NCBI RefSeq assembly: GCF_042675745.1
Contig: NZ_JBHTJM010000005.1
Coordinates: 62,001 to 126,000 of the forward strand
Direction of reading: 5' to 3'
DNA: 64,000 nt
Source of the DNA: Pseudofulvibacter geojedonensis
GTDB lineage: Bacteria > Bacteroidota > Bacteroidia > Flavobacteriales > Flavobacteriaceae
The notes beneath the pieces are model-generated. The model ran no database searches. It was given only the letters and a program-made list of their open reading frames with translations, and had not been told where the DNA came from. The position numbers and the translations under genes are program-made. This document shows, piece by piece, positions 1 through 10,200 of this stretch (positions within the stretch are counted from its first letter, which is position 1; the number at the start of each line of letters is the position of its first letter).

Positions 1-1
1 G

Positions 2-1924
2 GGAACTCGAGGAGGAGGAAGTACCATTACTCAACAATTAGCTAAACTTTTATATCATCAAAATAAAACAAAAGACAATAGGATTGTACAAAAAATAAAG
101 GAATATGTTATTGCTACTCGTTTAGAGCGTCAATACACCAAAGAGGAAATCATTACTATGTATTATAACATTTATGATTTTGGTAATAATGGTGACGGTA
201 TTCGTTCTGCAGCAAGAATCTATTTTGGAAAAGAACCTAAAAATTTAGATGTAGAAGAGTCTGCCATGTTAGTAGGTATGTTTAAAAATTCTTCTTTGTA
301 TAATCCTATCAGGAATCCAAAAGGTGTTAAAAACAGAACCAATGTAGTTTTTAAACAAATGGCTCGTAACGGACTTATAACTCCAGAACAAAAAGATTCC
401 TTACAAAAACTACCATTGAAACTAAACTTTACTCCAGAAACGCATAATGCAGGTTTAGCTACTTATTTTAGGGAACATTTGCGATCTGAAATGCATAAAT
501 GGATAAAGGAACACCCAAAAGAAGATGGAGAAAAATACAGTTTGTACAAAGATGGTTTAAAAATTTATACCACCATAGATTCTCGTATGCAAGAGTACGC
601 TGAAAATGCAGTTACTAGACATATGAAAAATCTACAAAATGAGTTTGACAAGCAAAACAAAAAAAACAAAACAGCACCTTTTAGAGGATTAAATAACAAA
701 GAAATTGAGCGCTCTTTGTTAACCGCTATGAAACGATCTGAGCGTTATAGAGTATACACTAAAGAATTAAAAAAATCTAAAAAAGAAGCTTTAGCCTCTT
801 TCAATAAGAAAACTAAAATGCGTGTATTTTCTTGGAAAGGAGACATAGATACTATCATGACTCCAAAAGATTCGATACGTTATTATAAAAAATTCTTTAG
901 AACAGGTTTATTATCTATAGAACCACAAACTGGTCATGTAAAAGCCTGGGTTGGAGGAATTAACCAAAAACACTTTAAGTACGACCATGCTAAACAAGGT
1001 AAAAGACAAGTAGGTTCTACTTTTAAACCTTTTTTATATGCTACAGCTATAGACCAATTAAAATACTCACCTTGTGAGGTTATGCAAGATGCTTATTACT
1101 GTATTCCTGAAGGTAGACATGGAAACTTACAAGATTGGTGTCCTAAAAACTCTAATGGAAAATATTCTGGCGATGTTACACTGAAAAAAGCGCTAGCTAA
1201 CTCCATTAACACTATTTCAGCTCGTTTAATGGATGAAGTTGGGCCGAAAAATGTTATTAAAATGGCTAATAATTTAGGTGTTACTTCAGAAATTCAAGAG
1301 TTCCCTTCTATAGCATTAGGAACCGTTGATTTAAGTCTTTATGAAATGGTAAATTCATATAGTACTTTAGCCAATATGGGGCAATATATTAAACCTTCTA
1401 TTATTTTACGAATAGAAGATAAAAACGGGGCTGTTTTAGACCAAATGGACTTAGAAACGAAAGATGTCTTAAGTAAAGAGTCTGCCTATGTTACTTTAAA
1501 ATTAATGGAAGGTGTAACCCAAAATGGATCTGGTGTTCGTTTAAGAAGCGGATGGACAAGATTACCTAAATTAACTACAGGTTTTCCATATAAATTTACC
1601 AATCCAATAGCTGGTAAAACAGGTACCACTCAAAACCAATCAGATGGTTGGTTCATGGGGGTAGTTCCGAATTTAGTTACTGGAGTTTGGGTTGGAGCAG
1701 AAGATAGAGCAGTTCATTTTAGCTCTGTAACATACGGTCAAGGAGCAACTATGGCTTTGCCTATTTGGGCATTATACATGAAAGATTGCTATAATAACAA
1801 AGACTTGGGCATATCTGATGGGGAATTTGAGAAACCTGAAAATTTACGAATTGAAGTTGACTGTAAAAAATTCTCAAAAAATGCAGATGATAATGATCCT
1901 AACGATATTGATTTAGGTATTTAA
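2..1924 (+). CDS. mrcA: Class A penicillin-binding protein (PBP1A-type murein synthase), 5' end outside window
   Basis: This is a bifunctional peptidoglycan synthase with an inner-membrane glycosyltransferase domain and a periplasmic transpeptidase domain. The reading frame is already open at base 2 and begins inside the glycosyltransferase motif GGGSTITQQLAK, so the N-terminus and membrane anchor lie to the left of the window. The transpeptidase triad is complete: the nucleophile box STFK has its serine codon at 1016, SIN lies near 1200, and KTGTT near 1615. The C-terminus is an acidic tail. The internal ATG at 158 is not the start, because the conserved motif precedes it. scoA begins 16 bases downstream on the same strand. 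The family is certain; the exact paralogue is inferred. Confidence 0.95.
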   Translation, partial: GTRGGGSTITQQLAKLLYHQNKTKDNRIVQKIKEYVIATRLERQYTKEEIITMYYNIYDFGNNGDGIRSAARIYFGKEPKNLDVEESAMLVGMFKNSSLYNPIRNPKGVKNRTNVVFKQMARNGLITPEQKDSLQKLPLKLNFTPETHNAGLATYFREHLRSEMHKWIKEHPKEDGEKYSLYKDGLKIYTTIDSRMQEYAENAVTRHMKNLQNEFDKQNKKNKTAPFRGLNNKEIERSLLTAMKRSERYRVYTKELKKSKKEALASFNKKTKMRVFSWKGDIDTIMTPKDSIRYYKKFFRTGLLSIEPQTGHVKAWVGGINQKHFKYDHAKQGKRQVGSTFKPFLYATAIDQLKYSPCEVMQDAYYCIPEGRHGNLQDWCPKNSNGKYSGDVTLKKALANSINTISARLMDEVGPKNVIKMANNLGVTSEIQEFPSIALGTVDLSLYEMVNSYSTLANMGQYIKPSIILRIEDKNGAVLDQMDLETKDVLSKESAYVTLKLMEGVTQNGSGVRLRSGWTRLPKLTTGFPYKFTNPIAGKTGTTQNQSDGWFMGVVPNLVTGVWVGAEDRAVHFSSVTYGQGATMALPIWALYMKDCYNNKDLGISDGEFEKPENLRIEVDCKKFSKNADDNDPNDIDLGI

Positions 1925-1940
1925 ACAACACAATACAACA

Positions 1941-2642
1941 ATGATTAACAGAACAGTGCAAAATGTCTCAAAGGCATTAGAAGGTATAACCAACGGAATG
2001 ACTATTATGCTAGGAGGTTTCGGTTTATGTGGTATTCCTGAAAACAGTATAACCGAGTTAGTAAAACTAGGTGTAAACAATTTAACATGTATTTCTAATA
2101 ATGCAGGTGTAGATGATTTTGGTTTAGGTTTATTATTACAAGAAAAACAAATCAAAAAAATGATTTCTTCTTATGTAGGAGAGAATGATGAATTTGAAAG
2201 ACAAATGCTTTCTGGTGAGTTAGATGTAGAGTTAACACCACAAGGTACTTTGGCTGAAAAATGTAGGGCTGCACAAGCAGGTTTTCCGGCATTTTACACT
2301 CCAGCAGGTTACGGAACCGAAGTAGCCGAAGGGAAAGAAACTAGAGAGTTTAATGGTAAAATGTATGTGCTTGAAGAAGCTTTTAAGGCAGACTTCGCCA
2401 TTGTAAAGGCTTGGAAAGGAGATACTGCAGGGAATTTAATTTTTAAAGGTACAGCAAGAAACTTTAACCCGTGTATGTGTGGTGCAGCTAAAATTACAGT
2501 TGCTGAAGTAGAAGAGTTAGTTCCTGCTGGTGAATTAGACCCGAACCAAATACATATTCCTGGTATTTTTGTAAACAGAATATTTCAAGGAAAAGATTAC
2601 GAAAAAAGAATTGAGCAACGAACAGTTCGTTCTAAAAATTAA
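1941..2642 (+). CDS. scoA: 3-oxoacid (succinyl-CoA:acetoacetate) CoA-transferase subunit A
   Basis: The alpha subunit of a family I CoA-transferase, which moves CoA between succinyl-CoA and acetoacetate during ketone-body or branched-chain amino-acid breakdown. The 233-aa length and the N-terminal glycine-rich stretch MLGGFGLCGIPEN are typical of the A subunit, as is the CGAAKITVAEVEE segment near residue 185. The beta subunit is encoded at 3054-3710, but the usual direct adjacency is broken by an unrelated gene at 2674-3018. The start lies 16 bases after the PBP stop. Substrate is inferred from the family and was not demonstrated here. Confidence 0.93.
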   Translation: MINRTVQNVSKALEGITNGMTIMLGGFGLCGIPENSITELVKLGVNNLTCISNNAGVDDFGLGLLLQEKQIKKMISSYVGENDEFERQMLSGELDVELTPQGTLAEKCRAAQAGFPAFYTPAGYGTEVAEGKETREFNGKMYVLEEAFKADFAIVKAWKGDTAGNLIFKGTARNFNPCMCGAAKITVAEVEELVPAGELDPNQIHIPGIFVNRIFQGKDYEKRIEQRTVRSKN

Positions 2643-2648
2643 TTTTCT

Positions 2649-2670
2649 AATGTAGTAATTAATCAATGTA
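2649..2670. repeat. Left imperfect flank of the four-helix-bundle insertion
   Basis: Two AATGTA hexamers (2649-2654 and 2665-2670) separated by an AT-rich spacer containing AATTAA. The reverse complement of 3013-3048, on the other side of the four-helix-bundle gene, has the same plan: AATGTA, then AATTA, then AATGTA. The two flanks could therefore pair imperfectly around the gene. All of it is AT-rich, so chance similarity is possible. Confidence 0.35.
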
Positions 2671-2673
2671 ACT

Positions 2674-3018
2674 ATGAAGAATCCTGTTGTTGATAAATCT
2701 ATAGAAGTTGCATTGTTAATTATTGAATACTGTGAAATATTAGACACGTATAAAAAGTATGTTATTTCTAGGCAATTGCTAAAATCTGGAACCAGTATTG
2801 GCGCAAATATACATGAAGCTCAAAATGCTGAAAGTAAGGCAGATTTTATTCATAAAATTAAAATAGCTGCTAAAGAATTAGAAGAAACTAAATATTGGTT
2901 AATCCTCTGTGAAAAATCAGAATCTTATCCAAATAATGAAGTTTTAAAAGAAAAGATTGATCAACTAGGATTAATTATATATAAAATTTTAAGCACTAGT
3001 ATCAAAAATAAAAATTGA
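2674..3018 (+). CDS. Four-helix-bundle (23S rRNA intervening-sequence) family protein inserted between scoA and scoB
   Basis: A 114-aa all-helical protein of the S23/IVS four-helix-bundle family. Typical features are the SRQLLKSGTSIGANIHEA block in the middle, the following KADFIHKIKIAAKELEETKYWL helix, and a C-terminal helix rich in I/L. Relatives are encoded inside intervening sequences of 23S rRNA genes, or stand alone in Bacteroidota, and the Avd protein of diversity-generating retroelements has the same fold. No reverse transcriptase or rRNA is nearby. It separates the two subunit genes of one enzyme, which suggests a late insertion that kept the operon readable. Molecular function is unknown. 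Confidence 0.85.
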   Translation: MKNPVVDKSIEVALLIIEYCEILDTYKKYVISRQLLKSGTSIGANIHEAQNAESKADFIHKIKIAAKELEETKYWLILCEKSESYPNNEVLKEKIDQLGLIIYKILSTSIKNKN

Positions 3019-3048
3019 TACATTGCTATATCAACTAATTGATACATT
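3013..3048. repeat. 12-bp direct repeat (AATTGATACATT twice) at right flank of the insertion
   Basis: Identical copies at 3013-3024 and 3037-3048. The stop codon of the four-helix-bundle gene lies inside the first copy, and scoB starts six bases after the second. The reverse complement resembles the left flank at 2649-2670. Confidence 0.5.
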
Positions 3049-3053
3049 AAAAG

Positions 3054-3710
3054 ATGTTAGGAAAAGTAGAAATTGCAAAAAGAATTGCAAAAGAAGTTAA
3101 AGACGGATATTACGTAAACTTGGGTATTGGTATTCCTACCTTGGTTGCTAATTATGTAAGAACTGATATCTCAGTTGAATTTCAGAGTGAAAACGGTGTA
3201 TTAGGAATGGGTCCATTTCCTTTTGAAGGAGAAGAAGATGCAGATATTATAAATGCCGGTAAACAAACCATTACAACTCTAGAAGGAGCTAGTTTTTTCG
3301 ATTCTGCCACTAGTTTTGCTATGATTAGAGGTCAACACGTAGATTTAACCATTTTAGGAGCTATGGAAGTTGCAGAAAATGGTGATATAGCTAACTGGAA
3401 GATCCCTGGTAAAATGGTAAAAGGTATGGGAGGAGCTATGGATTTAGTTGCTTCTGCCGAAAATATAATTGTTGCAATGATGCATACCAACAAACGTGGT
3501 GAATCTAAATTATTAAAAAAATGTAGTTTACCTTTAACAGGAGTTGGTTGTGTTAAAAAAATTGTAACCAACTTAGCTGTATTAGAAGTAACAAAGCAAG
3601 GCTTTAAATTATTAGAAAGAGCTCCAAGAGTAAGCGTAGAAGATATCCAAAATGCTACAGAAGGAAACTTAATTATTGAAGGTGTAATTCCTGAAATGAT
3701 TTTAGATTAA
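3054..3710 (+). CDS. scoB: 3-oxoacid CoA-transferase subunit B
   Basis: The beta subunit partner of scoA. It carries the family's active-site box QSENGVLGMGPF near residue 45, whose glutamate forms the covalent acyl/CoA intermediate. The 218-aa length is normal for a separate B subunit, and the C-terminal block EDIQNATEG is also typical. It ends just before a strong hairpin terminator at 3735-3763. It is presumably co-transcribed with scoA through the inserted gene at 2674-3018. Confidence 0.94.
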   Translation: MLGKVEIAKRIAKEVKDGYYVNLGIGIPTLVANYVRTDISVEFQSENGVLGMGPFPFEGEEDADIINAGKQTITTLEGASFFDSATSFAMIRGQHVDLTILGAMEVAENGDIANWKIPGKMVKGMGGAMDLVASAENIIVAMMHTNKRGESKLLKKCSLPLTGVGCVKKIVTNLAVLEVTKQGFKLLERAPRVSVEDIQNATEGNLIIEGVIPEMILD

Positions 3711-3734
3711 TTAAATAAACCTAAAATATATAAG

Positions 3735-3763
3735 CGCTGTTCTTTAAAAGAACGGCGTTTTTT
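3735..3763 (+). terminator. Rho-independent terminator after scoB
   Basis: An 11-bp stem (CGCTGTTCTTT paired with AAAGAACGGCG, one G-T wobble) followed by a run of T. It lies 25 bases after the scoB stop and touches the stop codon of the convergent methyltransferase gene. Confidence 0.85.
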
Positions 3764-5321
3764 ATTTTATTAAATTAATACTAATCGTTGGTGTTTCTTT
3801 ATTTGGGAAAACATATTGGTGGTTTTTAGAAATACTTAACCCAGCCATACTTACGCTATTATAAAATGCCGTAGTATCAACTATATATTGATCTGAAAAA
3901 CCATGAGTAACATCATAAGCAGTACAAGGAGTTCTTCCTAAATTTACACTTACTTTATCTGGGCTAACAGTATGTAATTCTATCATAAGTAATCCGTGTT
4001 TTTGAATATACGGTTTCCATTTTTCAAAATGTTCTATTAAACTTTCTTCTACTTGGGTATTCTTTAAATATTCACCTCTGTACGCAAAAGCTCCAGTGGC
4101 AGTAGCTGTAAATACTCTTTCTTGCTTAGGAAAGTTAAAAGGCCTATTATGATCTAGAAAAGAACGAACATTTAACAGTTCTGATAATGATACTTGATGT
4201 TTTTCTTGTAACTCTTTATCAAGCTGATTTGGATTACCAATATCTCCCCATACAACATCTGCCCAAATATTTGCCTTTTCTAAATTGCGTTTAGTACTCA
4301 ATAACGCTTCCTTATTAAAATCTGCTCCAACTAAAATCAATTTGTTATTTTCTAAATCCTTTCTTCGCTTGGTTTTATTCCAAATCAAATCAAAAACATG
4401 CTCTAATAAAGCTCCATTTCCACAACCAACATCAATTATTCCGCGAGGCTGCTTTTCTAAAGGCTGGTTAAATATATCGAGTATAACTTCATCAAACTTC
4501 TTAAAATAAGTAGCATGAGCACCTCCACTTCCCCATACATTAATACTACGTAAAACATGTTGCTCTATTCCGTTATCATCTTTTATAAAAAAAGGATTAA
4601 AATCTCCATACAAATAGCTATTAATATGAGTGAAAATAGGCCAATAAGAAACTGTAACACCATAAGCATAACATTTATCTATTAGAAATTGACCTCTTTG
4701 ATTAAGTTTCCCTTCTTCAATTAACTCCAATTCTTTTAATAATAACTTTAACGATGGAGATGCTTCTAGAACACTCTCGTTGCTTAGATATAAATAACTA
4801 GCATTAAATCCTAACTTAACAAGATAAGGCAATAACATGATGGCTTCTAAATGCCATTTAACTTCGTTTTGAAAATACGCATCTTGATATTCTTTATTTA
4901 AAATTGAAAACTGTTGAGCTAATTTTAAAACCTCATTATCTACTTTTACAGATTCACTTATAACATCTTTTAATACTTGTAATTGAATTGAGTATAATTT
5001 ACTGTATTCAGTATATAAATTTGCATATTTTTTAAAACTCTCGAATTTATTTGTTACTGCTATTTCTATAGATGTAGATTCTATATGATAACTAATAATA
5101 CCTTGTGAAGCTAAACTACGCAAAGCAACATTTAAATACCCTTTATGAAAAAAAGGATATTGCAGGCATAGGTCATCTAAAGTAGTCTGTCTCTCTTTTT
5201 CTAAAAAAGAAATCACTCCTTTAGTTAATAATGTATTTACAATTCCTGTAATTACAACACCATCTTGATGTTTAAACAAAATTGATCTGTAATAACGTTG
5301 TGTAGCTTTATCTAGTATCAT
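3762..5321 (-). CDS. Class I SAM-dependent methyltransferase with N-terminal winged-helix-like region
   Basis: A 519-aa protein. The SAM-binding motif I, GIIDVGCGNG, lies near residue 295, followed by LILVGADFNKEAL (motif II region) and DVVWGDIGNP. The first 100 residues look like a winged-helix dimerisation domain, as in O-methyltransferases and natural-product methyltransferases. It is longer than ordinary small-molecule methyltransferases and may belong to the large AprA-related group, but I cannot confirm that. No biosynthetic partners are nearby. It is convergent with scoB and is followed upstream by the ABC ATPase gene. Substrate unknown. Confidence 0.8.
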   Translation of the reverse strand: MILDKATQRYYRSILFKHQDGVVITGIVNTLLTKGVISFLEKERQTTLDDLCLQYPFFHKGYLNVALRSLASQGIISYHIESTSIEIAVTNKFESFKKYANLYTEYSKLYSIQLQVLKDVISESVKVDNEVLKLAQQFSILNKEYQDAYFQNEVKWHLEAIMLLPYLVKLGFNASYLYLSNESVLEASPSLKLLLKELELIEEGKLNQRGQFLIDKCYAYGVTVSYWPIFTHINSYLYGDFNPFFIKDDNGIEQHVLRSINVWGSGGAHATYFKKFDEVILDIFNQPLEKQPRGIIDVGCGNGALLEHVFDLIWNKTKRRKDLENNKLILVGADFNKEALLSTKRNLEKANIWADVVWGDIGNPNQLDKELQEKHQVSLSELLNVRSFLDHNRPFNFPKQERVFTATATGAFAYRGEYLKNTQVEESLIEHFEKWKPYIQKHGLLMIELHTVSPDKVSVNLGRTPCTAYDVTHGFSDQYIVDTTAFYNSVSMAGLSISKNHQYVFPNKETPTISINLIK

Positions 5322-5381
5322 ACTTAAAGATACAAAATGTTGCTTTCTTTTTATCTATAATACCCTACTATTAGTCGAAAA

Positions 5382-7067
5382 TTAAATCCCTTTTGGAATA
5401 GCCTGAATCAACTTTTTAGTATACTCTGAAACCGGATTGGCATAAATTTCATCTGCATCGCCAACTTCTTCCAACTTCCCTTTGTTCATCACTAATAACT
5501 GATCACTCATATACTTTACAACAGATAAGTCGTGTGAAATAAAAATATAGCTAAATCCAAAATTCTCTTTCAATTCATTCAACAAATTCAATACTTGAGC
5601 TTGCACCGATATGTCTAATGCAGATACCGATTCATCACAAACTATTAATTTAGGGTTTACTGCAATTGTTCTAGCAATTCCTATTCGCTGTCGCTGACCT
5701 CCAGAAAACTCATGAGGATACCTATAAAAATGACTTTCTTCTAAACCAACTCTCTGTAAAAGTTCTAATACTTTCTCTTTTCGTTCCTTATCATTATTAT
5801 ACAATCCGTGAACTTTCATAGGCTCCATAATAGCCTTACCTACAGGTATTCTAGGGTTTAAAGATGAATAAGGATCTTGAAAGATCAATTGAATTTCTTT
5901 TCTAAGAGAACGTAATTCAGTCTTACTAATTTGTGTTATATCATTTCCTCTATAAAAGATTTGTCCAGCCGTTGCTTTATCTAGCTGAAGAATTGTATTA
6001 CCTAAAGTAGATTTACCACAACCTGATTCTCCTACCAAACCTACTGTTTCTCCTTCATACATTTTAAAACTAACATCATTAACAGCTTTAAAAACAATAT
6101 CTTTTTGCATTAAAAAACCTTTATTTACATAGCTTTTTTCTACATTTTTAACTTCTAATATTGGCTTGTTAGCATAAAGCTTTTCTAACCTGACTACTCT
6201 TTCTTCATCGCTTACTAACTTTGTACTTATAGACTCATTTAAAAAATCTTGTATTGTTGGTAATCTAAACAAACGCTCTTGAGTATCTGGCCTAGAACTA
6301 ATTAATGCCTGAGTATATTGATGCTGGGGTGATTTAAAAACTTGTTGAGCAGACCCCTTTTCTACAATTTCACCTTTATACATAACCACTACTCTATCTG
6401 AAATTTCTGAAACCAAAGACAAATCATGAGAAATAAAAACAATACTCATTTTTGTTTCTTGTTGTAAATCTTTTAACAAAGAAATTATTTCTTTCTGAAC
6501 AGTAACATCTAATGCTGTTGTAGGCTCATCTGCAATAAGAACTTGTGGCTTACAAGCAATGGCCATAGCTATCATTACCCTCTGTTTCTGTCCTCCAGAA
6601 ATTTGATGAGGGTATTTATTATAAAGCTGATTAGGCTCTGGTAGTTTAACCCTATCAAACAAATTCAACACTTCAATCTTAGCTTCTTTTTTATTTATTT
6701 TTAAGTGTTGTAATAAGACCTCTAACACTTGTTGACCACAAGTCATAGAAGGGTTTAGAGAAGTCATTGGTTCTTGAAATATCATGGCTATTTCTTTAGC
6801 TCTTATAGCTTGAAAGTTTCTATTAGACAAACCTATTAACTCTCTTTCTCCGAATTTGATACTACCTGAATTGTAAATAGTGTTTTTTTCTGGCAAAAGA
6901 CCTAAAACAGCCATTGAACTTACAGATTTTCCTGAACCTGACTCACCAACAATCCCTAATATTTCATTTTCAAATAAGTCATATGAAACATTAAACAATA
7001 CCTGTTTTTCTTCTTCTCTATTTTTAAAAGAAAGTGAAAGATTCTGAAGACTTAATATTTTTTTCAT
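5382..7067 (-). CDS. Fused dipeptide/oligopeptide-type ABC transporter ATPase (two NBDs)
   Basis: A 561-aa protein made of two complete ATP-binding cassettes, as in YejF/DppD-DppF fusions. The first has Walker A GESGSGKS (residues 41-48), signature SGGQKQR and Walker B VLIADEP. The second has Walker A GESGCGKS in the second half, signature SGGQRQR and Walker B LIVCDES. Each cassette ends with an oligopeptide/dipeptide-transporter C-terminal segment (for example DEIYANPVSEYTKKLI). No permease or substrate-binding protein gene is adjacent, so this is an orphan ATPase that must work with proteins encoded elsewhere. It is divergent from the S8 protease gene. Confidence 0.93.
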   Translation of the reverse strand: MKKILSLQNLSLSFKNREEEKQVLFNVSYDLFENEILGIVGESGSGKSVSSMAVLGLLPEKNTIYNSGSIKFGERELIGLSNRNFQAIRAKEIAMIFQEPMTSLNPSMTCGQQVLEVLLQHLKINKKEAKIEVLNLFDRVKLPEPNQLYNKYPHQISGGQKQRVMIAMAIACKPQVLIADEPTTALDVTVQKEIISLLKDLQQETKMSIVFISHDLSLVSEISDRVVVMYKGEIVEKGSAQQVFKSPQHQYTQALISSRPDTQERLFRLPTIQDFLNESISTKLVSDEERVVRLEKLYANKPILEVKNVEKSYVNKGFLMQKDIVFKAVNDVSFKMYEGETVGLVGESGCGKSTLGNTILQLDKATAGQIFYRGNDITQISKTELRSLRKEIQLIFQDPYSSLNPRIPVGKAIMEPMKVHGLYNNDKERKEKVLELLQRVGLEESHFYRYPHEFSGGQRQRIGIARTIAVNPKLIVCDESVSALDISVQAQVLNLLNELKENFGFSYIFISHDLSVVKYMSDQLLVMNKGKLEEVGDADEIYANPVSEYTKKLIQAIPKGI

Positions 7068-7233
7068 TTATTTATTTTTTTCAATCTAAATGTAATTATC
7101 CACTCAACTTATAGACTATTAACTAAAATTTAACAAAAAAGGGGATTAACCATTTGATATTCAACACAAACTGTTAATTATTTTAACTAAATTAGCGCAA
7201 CTCAAAAATAAAAACCCAAATAATTATTTTTTT

Positions 7234-10200
7234 ATGAGAAATAAATACACCCAAAACGCATTGTTTTATCTATGCTTAATTTTATGTTCCTTTAACAGTT
7301 TTTCACAAACTGAGGAACAAAGAAAACAAATTATTAAAAACTATGATTTAGATAAATTACACCAATTATATCTTGAAAATAGTGCTTTTGAAAAAGAAAA
7401 TAAAGAAAAAGCATTAAAAGCTGCAAAATTAAATGGATGGCCTATTATCAAAAAAGAAAAAGACGGTTCTTTTTCAGAGCTTCAGGGTATGATTAACGGC
7501 ACACCATTATACTATTCTATAGATAATGATCGAGCTGCTATTTCTACTAGGGCAAACTTTCTTCATAACGGAGGTGGTCTTGGACTTAATGTAGAAGGAC
7601 AAGGTATGACCGCTTATGTGTGGGATGGTGGTGCTGCTAGAACAAGTCATGAGGATTATTCTGGTAGAGTTACTATAGGTGATGGGACTAGCGTTGCATT
7701 AACTAGCAATAATGATCATGCTACTCATGTTACCGGTACTATTGTTGGCCTAGGTATGGGGAATAATGGCGGAGATAATTCAAAAGGAATGGCACCTCAA
7801 GCAAGTGCTGTGTCTCATGATTGGAGCAACGATTTAACAGAAGCAACTGCAGCAGCAGCAAACGGTATGTTACTTTCTAACCATTCTTACGGAACCCCTG
7901 TTGGTTCTATAGATGATGCTCAGAATTGGTACATAGGCGCTTACACAAGTACAGCTCAAAACTGGGATGAATTAATGTATAATGCCCCTTATTATTTGAT
8001 GGTAGCATCAGCAGGTAATGATGGCTCAGATAACAGTAACACTGTACCTTTAGAAGGAAATTCTGCTTATGATAAATTAACAGGTAATAAAGTAGCAAAA
8101 AACAATTTAGTAATTGCTAATGGTCATGACGCTAATGTAGCTGCTAACGGTTCTTTAATAGGTAATCCTTTTAGAGTAAGTGGAAGTTCTGAAGGGCCTG
8201 CAGATGATTTACGCATAAAACCAGATATTATGGGAAACGGTTATCAATTATACTCTGCAAGTGTTTACGGAAATTCTAACTACAACTATAAAACCGGTAC
8301 TTCAATGTCTGGACCAAATGTATGTGGTTCTTTATTATTATTGCAACAACATTACAATAATATAAATGGTTCTTTTATGAGGGCTGCCACCTTAAAAGGT
8401 TTAGCTATGCATACGGCGGACAACTCAGATATTGCAGGTCCAGATGCAAATACTGGTTGGGGATTGATGAATACGAAAGCTGCAGCTGAAGCAATAACCA
8501 ATAATGGGTTAGGTTCTTGGATATCTGAAGAAACATTATCTCAGGGAGAAACCAAAACATTTACTGTAGTCTCTGATGGAACAAACCCACTATTAGCTTC
8601 AATATCATGGACAGACCCAACTACTGGTGGTTACACCAACACGACTAGTACTGCCAATGAAGCAACTGCTGCATTGGTAAATGATTTAGATATTAGGGTT
8701 GAACAAACAGGGACTACATTTTATCCTTGGAAATTAACCAGCGTTAACTCTAATACAAATGCTAATGGAACTGACAATACTGTAGACCCATTTGAAAGAG
8801 TTGATGTAAACGGTGCATCAGGAACATATACTATTACTGTTACACACAAGGGCTCATTAACCACAGGGAAGCAAAAGTTTTCGTTAATCATGACTGGTTT
8901 GTCATCTTCAATTGCATTAGTTAAGAAAACAGACGACCAAATTTTATGTTCTAATAACGATGCTACCTTTAACTTTGACTATAAACAAATTGGAGGAGGC
9001 ACCTCTAACATAACTGCCAATAATGTTCCTGCTGGAGCTAGTGTTAATTTTACTCAAAACAGTTTTTCTGCAGACGGAAGCTTTGATGTTACTTTTGGAA
9101 ACTTATCTTCGGTTCCAGCAGGAGAATATGTAATTGGAATCATTGCTGATAACGGAAATGAAACCGAAACTAGAAATGTCACATTAACTATTTATCACAA
9201 TACTTTTACTAACATCAACCAAACTATTCCTGCAAATGGTAGTGTTAATATAGCAACTTCTCCTGTTATTAATTGGGATTTAGATGCTAATTCTGAAGAA
9301 TACCTCATTGAAGTTGCTACAGATGTTAATTTTACAAATATTATTAATTCTGGTTCATCTAATACAAATAGTTATAATGTTAACGGATTGACTTCTGGGG
9401 GTGTATATTATTGGAGAGTTTTTGGTAAAAATAGATGTGCTACCGCTTCTAATGCGAATATATTTAACTTTCAGGTAGGAACAAACTGTAATGAAGTAGT
9501 ACAAACTACAGACACAACTATTCTTGATCAAAATTCAGTCGACTCTACTTTAGATGTTACACAATCTATTACTATAAGCGATATCAATGTTAGAGTTGCT
9601 TATGACCACACTTGGATTGGAGATGTTAAATTAACTTTATTCGCACCGAACGGTAATAGAGTTACCTTAATTGATACAAATACCTGTTCAGACCAAACGA
9701 ACTTCCATATTAAATTTGACAACGATGCAACTAATGATATAAATTGTTTAATTGCAAACAATGGAGGTTTAACAAACTACAAACCTGTAGGCGATTTAAG
9801 TAATTTTTATGGGTTAAATTCTGCTGGCACATGGAGACTTAGTATTATTGACGGTGGCCCAGGTGATACTGGAACAGTAACTGAATGGGCTATTGAGTTC
9901 TGTGACAACTCTGCTCCACCAACTGCTCCTAACTTTGTAAATAATGGTTTAAATGTAGATGTTAACTCTACTTATACTACTGTAACCGGAGATATTGAGG
10001 CTAGCACAACAGCAGAAACAGCAACTCAGCAAACATACACTCTTATTGAACTACCAACTATTGGAAATCTAAGATTAAATTCTACTAATTTAAATCTTGG
10101 AGATACTTTTACTCAAGATGATGTAAACACTGGTAAAGTAAGTTATGTGAATACTGAAACAAATCCATATGTTAATCAATTTAAAGTGAATATAGAGAAT

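Noticed and set aside
2674..3018. Avd accessory protein of a diversity-generating retroelement
   Set aside because: Same fold, but no reverse transcriptase, template or variable repeat is nearby.
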